DNA of 64,000 nt from Eleginops maclovinus (lineage: Eukaryota > Chordata > Actinopteri > Perciformes > Eleginopidae), in assembly GCF_036324505.1 (NCBI RefSeq), contig NC_086352.1, positions 30,894,312 through 30,958,311 of the forward strand, given 5' to 3'. Both the position numbers and the translations under genes were made by a program. The notes beneath the pieces are model-generated. The model did no database searches and was not told the DNA's origin. It worked only from the letters and a program-made list of their open reading frames with translations. This document shows, one piece after another, positions 57,235-64,000 of this stretch; position 1 is the first letter of the stretch; each line of letters begins with the position of its first letter.

Positions 57235-57431
57235 TGGCGGGTGAGTCTCAGGAGATAATTTGTTGTCTATCAGTTGAGGATCAATGGTTCAGTCCCTAGC
57301 CTTTACAGTCAAAATGTCAAAGTATCTTTGGGCAAGGTACTCAACCCCAAATTGCTCCTGTAAGCGTACGGTATTGAAGTCTGAATAAGTTGCTTTGGAT
57401 TAAAGTGTGTGCTAAATGGCATGTAATGTAA
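57235..57431 (+). mobile_element. SINE (tRNA-derived type)
   Basis: Reads as a fish SINE: 'GGTTCAGTCCCTAGCC' resembles a degenerate tRNA B box, followed by TCTTTGGGCAAGGTACTCAA, CCCAAATTGCTCC and a tail TTGCTTTGGATTAAAGTGTG with CTAAATGGCATGTAATGTAA. The 3' tail is the same type as the fragment at 22,235-22,330. The A box is not clear. Not a functional tRNA. Confidence 0.62.
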
Positions 57432-57439
57432 AAAAGACG

Positions 57440-57910
57440 GAGATGTGTGCTTTTTGTGCAACCCTTCCCATGAGGACTTATCTTACTGCCCACAGTTGAA
57501 AAAAAAAAAACCTTCTTGAACTCTTTTCTGCCGATACTAGCTCAACAAGAATCTGAAATAGCCCTCAGACCCACCTTGCTTTCCTTTGGTTCCAGTGGGG
57601 TTCAGCTGGGTCTCACAGTAGAAGGTCTTGATTTCTTGTCCTGTTTCATGGTAGGTCCCTACCACTTTGTATCTGTGTGAGCCAATTTCTGATCATTTTC
57701 TTTGACCCATACTCTGACGAATGGTGACAGCATGCAACCAACCAATCTAGAATGAGATTCTCCCCTACCTGTTCTGTGGTTTTGCTTGGTTACTTCCACT
57801 GGTGGAAGAGTTCCCTTGGTGGCAGATCTCCCAGGGGGCCTTGTCCAACTCCATGTCAAGCTCTGTTGGCTTCATTCTTAAGGCCCCTACAATGATTTCA
57901 CACTTGGTTA
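57440..57910. other. Gene-free stretch, nothing recognised
   Basis: Short frames only, no family resemblance. Confidence 0.4.
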
Positions 57911-57914
57911 CCAG

Positions 57915-58000
57915 GGCTGGGCAATACATAGAATATATCATATTTTTCTCAATCGTTGAAAAAAAGTGACTCCCGGTATTAGATTACATAGGTTGGATTA
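57915..58000 (+). repeat. hAT-like repeat end fragment
   Basis: CCAGGGCTGGGCAATACATAG followed by ATATATCATATTTTTCTC is the start of a common fish/vertebrate repeat opening 'cagggctgggcaatat'. Only the first ~80 bases are recognisable. Confidence 0.45.
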
Positions 58001-58009
58001 GATTGACTG

Positions 58010-59440
58010 TATTGTCCATGTCAGTGGACATTGTCTTTGACTTGATGCAAGTACAGCAAATTCAATACACGTACTCAAACGCATCACTATATAAAATTTG
58101 CAAATACGTTTTTAAAATAATAAGATAGAGTATCTGCTGTTTCTACCTGTGTACTGCACCATCAAACACTATATTAAATAAGTTTTAGTGAGTTGTCAAT
58201 CATCCTCCAAAAACATGGACAGCTTGTTTTAGTCAATTTGGCTTTTTTACTTGAATGTAGTGTGATTTCTTCAATACGTCCTTGGAGTCAAAAACTGTAG
58301 GAAATGCAAATATCTTGTGAAAATTAACCTCCCTTATTATAATTATGATAACATTTCCATCTGGCACCAAGTAATAATGTAGTAAAAGTAATGGCCTCAT
58401 TTAAGGAATTGAATTTTCACATAGCTGCTCATTCGAAATGCTACAAACATATATGAGCCTGCAGTGGACAACTACAGTAATATTAATACAGTAATATGTA
58501 ATATCAAGGTTTTTTTTGAATATGCATGTATTAGTTATTTTTTAGTATGGTAGTTGTTGAGCTATTCTTAATTCAAAAGGTGTTATAGTGCTTCAGCTCC
58601 ATTCTTTAACTAGAGGTAAAAAAATGTAAAATGTTTCTACACAAATAGGAAATGTAAAAAATATAGCCCCAAAGTCATGAGGATCGATTCAAAATAAATA
58701 GCGCTAGTTTTTCAGCCTCAAACTACTGATTCTGTTCAGTCTCTCGGCTCTCCTCGACCTGACAACAGCTGGTGGAGACCAAAATAGAGCTTAAACTGTA
58801 AATCAAACTTGCATTCAATTCAGCTGGAGCCAGAAGTCCAAATGAGTGTTGATACTGTGTTGTTCCTGCTGGATAACGAACTTTGCTTAATCTGTTTACT
58901 TTTACAACAACAACTTTATAAAACTGTCCATATCTTCTATTTATAGAGTCCTTTATTAAAACACTGGCATTGAGAAAATGAGTTTTGCTGAATGGGGTTG
59001 CATAGGTTGAGGTTTTAATTGTCTTTACTGCCAGTGCCACTAAATGCAAATATACAGACAAATATGACGAATATCAAATTTAGCAAACACGTAATTCTAG
59101 ATTATTTATTATTAATCTGGTACAAATTGAGATGGTTTATTGCATATCACATTGTGTGCATGTAGCTTGATTAGTGTGCTGGAGCCTGGGGTACTTTTTA
59201 ACGATTTGTCTGTTGTACATGTTTGTCACGATGGATGACTTATCTTTTAACTGCACACCATATCTTCCTATGGGTACAAAAAAATAACCTAAACCTGAAC
59301 TGAACCTGACGTGCCTATTGCTGACTGCAAGGAGTGTCTTGTGATGCGAATGTGGCAAGATAATCCTTTGTATGGTAAGGACATTAGCAAGGCTAGCCAT
59401 GAGCTTCATTGTGATCGGAAGGATGTCACAAATGTGTCAT
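58010..59440. other. Gene-free stretch, nothing recognised
   Basis: Minus-strand frames of 90-112 codons show no family and lie in AT-rich DNA. No supported feature. Confidence 0.4.
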
Positions 59441-59458
59441 TGTGTTTGCGTGCGTGCG

Positions 59459-59618
<160 letters not shown>

Positions 59619-60065
59619 CTGTGAAGGGGATAATGTCTTGAGTGATGGTGTTAGTGAGTGAGAGGGGGACAGATGAGCAGCCACTAAATGACAGCCTGCA
59701 GAGAAAAATAATAATGCCAGTGCCTCAATTTGCTTATATGAGACATGCGGTGAACAGAGCTTTTTTGTGATCACAAAATAACTTGGTGTCTCCTTGCAGA
59801 CCATGCACACGTCGCCCCGGTTGATGCTTAGACAAACAAATCGAAGGCAAATAGCTGCTTTGCATCAGAAATCTAAGGGCCATAGCAGTTCGCATATATC
59901 CTTTAGAAATAAATAGTTTTCCCCATTGACAAGCAATTCTTTACCCTAATTTCCAGATGCAAAGAAAACAACCCTTCAGAGTGAATGCATTTTTTGTGAT
60001 CATCTAGAAGAAATACTTTACGACACTTATAACAGTGCTACTGGCCCTCACCTCACCACCATCAC

Positions 60066-60669
60066 CCGGTCTCACAAAAAAACATGTAATAGCTACGTTG
60101 GTCCACGGGGCAAGACGTACTGATTTCACGAAAAACCCTCTCAAGATGGGACATTGATACATCATTTTTTCCTATATATTTCTAATGGCCAGTTCACATG
60201 TCATGTGAACGTCAACTTTCCTGGTGCAAAAAGAAAAAACACTGCGACACCGAACTCATTTTTTGCGGAAAATCCTCATTTGTAGGATGGTGTTGCCATT
60301 ATAATGCTTTTTGATTAAAATTCTAGCGATAAGTATATATTTTACTTTCAGAATATAAGTGCATTGGATGTGTAGGATGTATAGTTTGATAGATATTACG
60401 AAGATTACTTCAGGTCTCGTCAGGCAAACGTATGCTATGCCCGTACCCCCTGAAATTGTTAGATTGATACGTCTTTCGGGCTGGGTGTCCGCCATGTTTT
60501 TTCTTTTCACACTGGGAAAATTGACGATCAAGTGACATGGGAACTGGCCATTAGAAATCCATAGAAAAAAGTACGTATCCATTTCACGTCTTGAGAGGGT
60601 TTTTCATGAAATGAGTATGTCCTGCCCTGTGAACCAACGTAGCTATTACACGTTTTTTTGTGAGACCGG
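60066..60669. mobile_element. 604-bp inverted-repeat (foldback/MITE) element
   Basis: Left end CCGGTCTCACAAAAAAAC and right end GTTTTTTTGTGAGACCGG are exact inverses. The arms extend about 190 bases: TGTAATAGCTACGTTGG, AAAAACCCTCTCAAGA and TTTCTAATGGCCAGTTC on the left are matched in inverse order on the right. The central ~200 bases are unpaired and non-coding. I see no clear target duplication and cannot name the superfamily. Confidence 0.8.
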
Positions 60670-60679
60670 TTGGTCTTTC

Positions 60680-63050
60680 AGGTCTGTCACAGCAAAGAAT
60701 GTAAGAGACAAACTCATAAAGCATGTTGTTACTGTACTACACAGGATTTCCGAGAAAAAGACTTGGTCTTCTCTATCCTCAGTAATCTGATTTTGATAGC
60801 AGCACACAGCCTTCCTTTGAAAAAGATTCTTGCCTCATCTATCTTTCTTTCTCCTGAAATACATTGACCCTGTTTACACTTGGTTTTAAGACATTTCTAT
60901 GGCTATCAGATCACAAAAGCATAGCTTGTTGAATGACTTGTGGAGGTGTCAAGGTTTGACTTCAAATGTTAATAGTGATGACGTATTGAAGAAACGTTCC
61001 TTAAAGTCATGGCTTTAATTTTGATCTTCTTCATTATTATTTCCAGTTGGTTCCAAATTGTGTTCGCTTGCTCTGTCCACAACTTCCAATATTCCAAGAG
61101 ATGTATTATAATTACAGCCATCATCTCGGGCGATTTAGTTTGCCTGAAACATGCCAAGAAGTACAAGCAGAGTGCTTTTCATAATGTTTCCCTGGATTCC
61201 CTGAATTGGTCCCTTATTTGCTTTCTTAGCTCCTTTTAGGGAGGATGGAGAGAGATGGAAGGATGTTGAGAGATGGAAGGACGGAGGAGCCAAAACTGTC
61301 AATTGAGAAATCCTTGGTTCCATAGCTGACAGTCATCAGTGATGGCAGTTACTTCAACGTGCTGCACAACTGTTTGTCGCATGTGGAGGTGTGTGAGATA
61401 CACCTGTGTTTTCTTTTTTGATCTAACCTCTTCTAGGAGCTTCCTTTTTTAAATTGCTCGTAATCACCTGAAGGTGCATTTAAGGAATTTAAATACCCTT
61501 CATGTTGGCAAAAAAAACGATTTCTAGGTTATGACAGAAAAGGCGGAATGAAGTTTACTTTAGCGTAATAAAAAGCATCCTCAGTCTGTTTTTTTGTTTT
61601 TATTTCTTCTTCTACCTCTTTTAATATTCGTTAGAAGGGGCACAGGAAGTACACAGCTGCCTCCCGCCGGTTTCTTAAACAACTCATTTGGTCTTTTCAA
61701 ACGGTTGGGATGTATAGCCTATGCTTAATTGCATAGAGCTAGGAGAGAAATCCAATGACAAGTGTTCAGAGGAGACACATTATAATGCCAGGTGTGGAGT
61801 GACATACTTACAGCCGGCCACTAGTGATCGGAGCACCCAAGACGCCTGTTAACGCCAGGTGTGAAGAGGGCCATTCTGAAAGTCCTGTAGCTCTGTTATG
61901 ATACAATGTAGACATGTTGAGAAGCTCATGAACAGGTGCCATATTGCTGCTGGGCTACAGTACAGCCCTCTTGTGTGAAATCAGATACTTTAAAGCAATA
62001 TCTCACTTTTGTCAGACATTTTTACATCTTTTCTCACATGCCTCAAACACTGATATTTTAAAAATCTAATCTTATAAAATGTTATCATTCAACGCACTGA
62101 CAGCAGTCTAAGAAAACATGTTTTCCACTGCACAGAATACTAAGGAAGTTATTTTGATTGTGCAGACAGTAGGCAAAATTCTGTGAAGCTACTGAAGCTC
62201 ACAGAAACATAGTGAGATAACGCTTGAAGGTTATTCCTAATCACAAGTCACTAATATAGCCTTGAGTATGTGCATCATGGCCCATGTAATGGACCAAATA
62301 CTTGTTTAGCATCATTTCCATTTCAACTAGTCAGCTAAGCAATAGCATCTGCTGTTTGGAAAGCCTGAATATGTGATGAGTTCACTTAATGACATCCAGC
62401 TCAACGCTGTAATTCATCTAAAGGCATAAAGCAAGCAACACTGAGAATATTTAGTCTATACCTACGGACTGTTTTAATGGTGTAGCCCCCAGGAAGTAAA
62501 CAAACACATTTTAGAAAAACGGACCATAAATTATGTGTAACATCTGATTTCAGGAATATAATAAAGATATAATTTAAGAGAAAAACTGACTATTGAGTAA
62601 AATGCAGAGTTAGTAACACATTTCATGTGTTTTATTTATTTTTATTAATTTACGGTTGTGGGAATTTTATATTTCCTTTTGTATTTATGTTCTTGCTTTT
62701 CGAGTATAATAGTATTTGTTTATTTCACCTTTTTAAGGGTTTTAATATATTTACTTGTATGTTTGTGTCTGATATTAGATCATTGCAGTGCTACATCTAT
62801 TTTATATTGATTTTCCTTTGTACAGTAAAGGTCTTTGTGTTTTAATAGATGCCCTACAACTAATGTATTGTCGTTATAAATAAGCTAGATAATTATCTCC
62901 CGGGAATATTATACTATTTGAGCCAGAACACATCATGAAGTCACTAAAATGTGTATTTAAGACTTGTGGAACTGTAATACTCCAATGTTAATGTCAAAGG
63001 ATGATTACTGGCATATTTCTCTAAGGATAAAACCACTATGTAGTGCTATT
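60680..63050. other. Gene-free stretch, nothing recognised
   Basis: Frames under 110 codons without family resemblance. 61,243-61,285 has a short GGATGGAGAGAGATGGAAGG purine repeat. Confidence 0.4.
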
Positions 63051-63059
63051 AAATTGTCA

Positions 63060-63430
63060 TTCCATATTTATCAGGCCAGCAAACGTGACAACAGCCCACC
63101 AGCAGCCTTTTCGCTGGCCGAGATGAGACATGATCGTTTCTGAAGTGTGAGGACATTCCGGCACCGGCTAATTAATTGTAATAAGGCCGGCTGGCACATG
63201 CGTTGGCAATGACAGGCATGGGGTGAGAGGCGAGGGCTCGGCTTCCTCGCTTAAACCAGGGTGGAGTTAGAGCCGTCAGGCCGCTATGCTCCAGAGACTT
63301 GCTCTGGCACTCACCTAGATACACATCTGCTCTGATTAATCGCCTGCTTCGCCCAGTGCATACATTTCATTATCAGCTTTAAGTGGGCGAAAACAACAAG
63401 GATCAGGGCATGGAGCAGAGCTTTGACAAG
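63060..63430. promoter_or_regulatory. Candidate conserved non-coding element
   Basis: This 370-bp block is clearly GC-richer than its flanks, repeat-free, has no long frame, and contains homeodomain-type words (GGCTAATTAATTGTAATAAG, CTGATTAATCGCC). The contrast is the strongest of its kind in the window. Enhancer or exon-proximal function is inference. Confidence 0.33.
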
Positions 63431-63735
63431 AGGAAAGATGAACGGGAGGAATAAGTGGAATGTATTGGGTGTGTAGAAGAGGTGAATTTCTAATGGCCCC
63501 CCTAGTGTTCCTCATGGTCACATCAAATAACATTTGACCTTTATCAACCTCTATTGATAACCAGTTACAACCGTTCTCATCTTCTCAACCCTGAAGCCAC
63601 TCGGCCCTTTAATAAATGGATTACCATTATCCACAGGATGAATTGATTCAACAAACACATCTAGTGAATATGTAATATACCTACATCTGAAACCCAGATT
63701 TGTCCTAAGAACTTTTTAGCATTTGTGGGTGAAAT

Positions 63736-63755
63736 AGGGTTAGGGTTAGGATTAG
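63736..63755 (+). repeat. Short interstitial telomere-like repeat
   Basis: TAGGGTTAGGGTTAGGATTA contains about three vertebrate telomere units. Too short to be more than a chance or repair-derived tract. Confidence 0.6.
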
Positions 63756-64000
63756 TCACAGCTGACTGTCGGTTGTCTCACCAGTATATTCAAACCCTTT
63801 TTAATGCAGCCACACATGTATACATTGCTGCTGTTTAAGGAACCTTGCTCAAGGGAAGCTCCACAAAAGCGTTTTGAGAAGGTTGCGTACACTGTTTGCT
63901 TCCGTGTCTCCAGAAAAAATGCATTCTGCAAGTGAGAGTGGTCTAGACAAGGGGGCTTTACCCTCCATCATATAACTGATGAAGGATGAACATTTACTCA

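Noticed and set aside
63736..63755. Interstitial telomere as a fusion scar
   Set aside because: Only about three units; too short to support a chromosomal fusion.

Overview
The window looks like a piece of teleost fish nuclear genome. It is AT-rich, has almost no long open frames, and carries repeat families familiar from fish: L2-like and L1-like LINE fragments, hAT-type and TTAA-flanked miniature elements, a 1.6-kb Tc1 transposon, a Ty3-type LTR retrotransposon and long dinucleotide arrays. Percomorph affinity is an inference from repeat style only. No bacterial-type gene organisation is present.

Layout. (1) 1 to about 36,000: a gene desert in which I could support no host exon. It holds degenerate dispersed repeats, a hAT remnant with a transposase exon fragment (10,360-11,274), an inverted-repeat miniature element (14,514-14,894), a possible solo LTR (15,657-16,166) and several stretches that read like conserved non-coding elements. 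(2) 36,236-54,700: a tandem cluster of secreted two-domain C-type lectin genes, all on the minus strand. It contains two long copies (37,278-38,105 and 51,141-52,004) and two pseudogenes (48,655-49,017 and 49,480-49,971). Between the first copy and the pseudogenes lies a nest of transposons: an L1-like fragment, then an L2-like LINE, and inside that LINE a Ty3-type retrotransposon (40,760-47,850). A nearly intact Tc1 element (52,774-54,374) sits upstream of the last lectin. (3) 54,700-64,000: again no genes. It has a TTAA-flanked miniature element (55,986-56,691), a SINE (57,235-57,431), a 159-bp TG array and a 604-bp inverted-repeat element (60,066-60,669).

The Ty3-type element is the best-defined object. 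It has 4-bp CTGA target duplications, TGTAGC...GCTACA termini, a tRNA-His-like primer site, gag with a zinc knuckle, an aspartic protease, RNase H, a D,D35E integrase and a polypurine tract. Its reverse transcriptase is missing, apparently through one internal deletion. A UUUAAAC heptamer in the correct phase overlaps the gag end, with a small stem 7 nt downstream, and predicts -1 frameshifting into pol. The two LTRs differ at only three bases but by two large indels; the larger is a 169-bp segment bounded exactly like a GT-AG intron.

The lectin copies share their promoter-proximal sequence and a block further upstream, so whole units were duplicated. The second lectin domain is almost identical between the two long copies while the first has diverged, which points to gene conversion. 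The downstream copy has lost its normal C-terminal cysteines by a frameshift.
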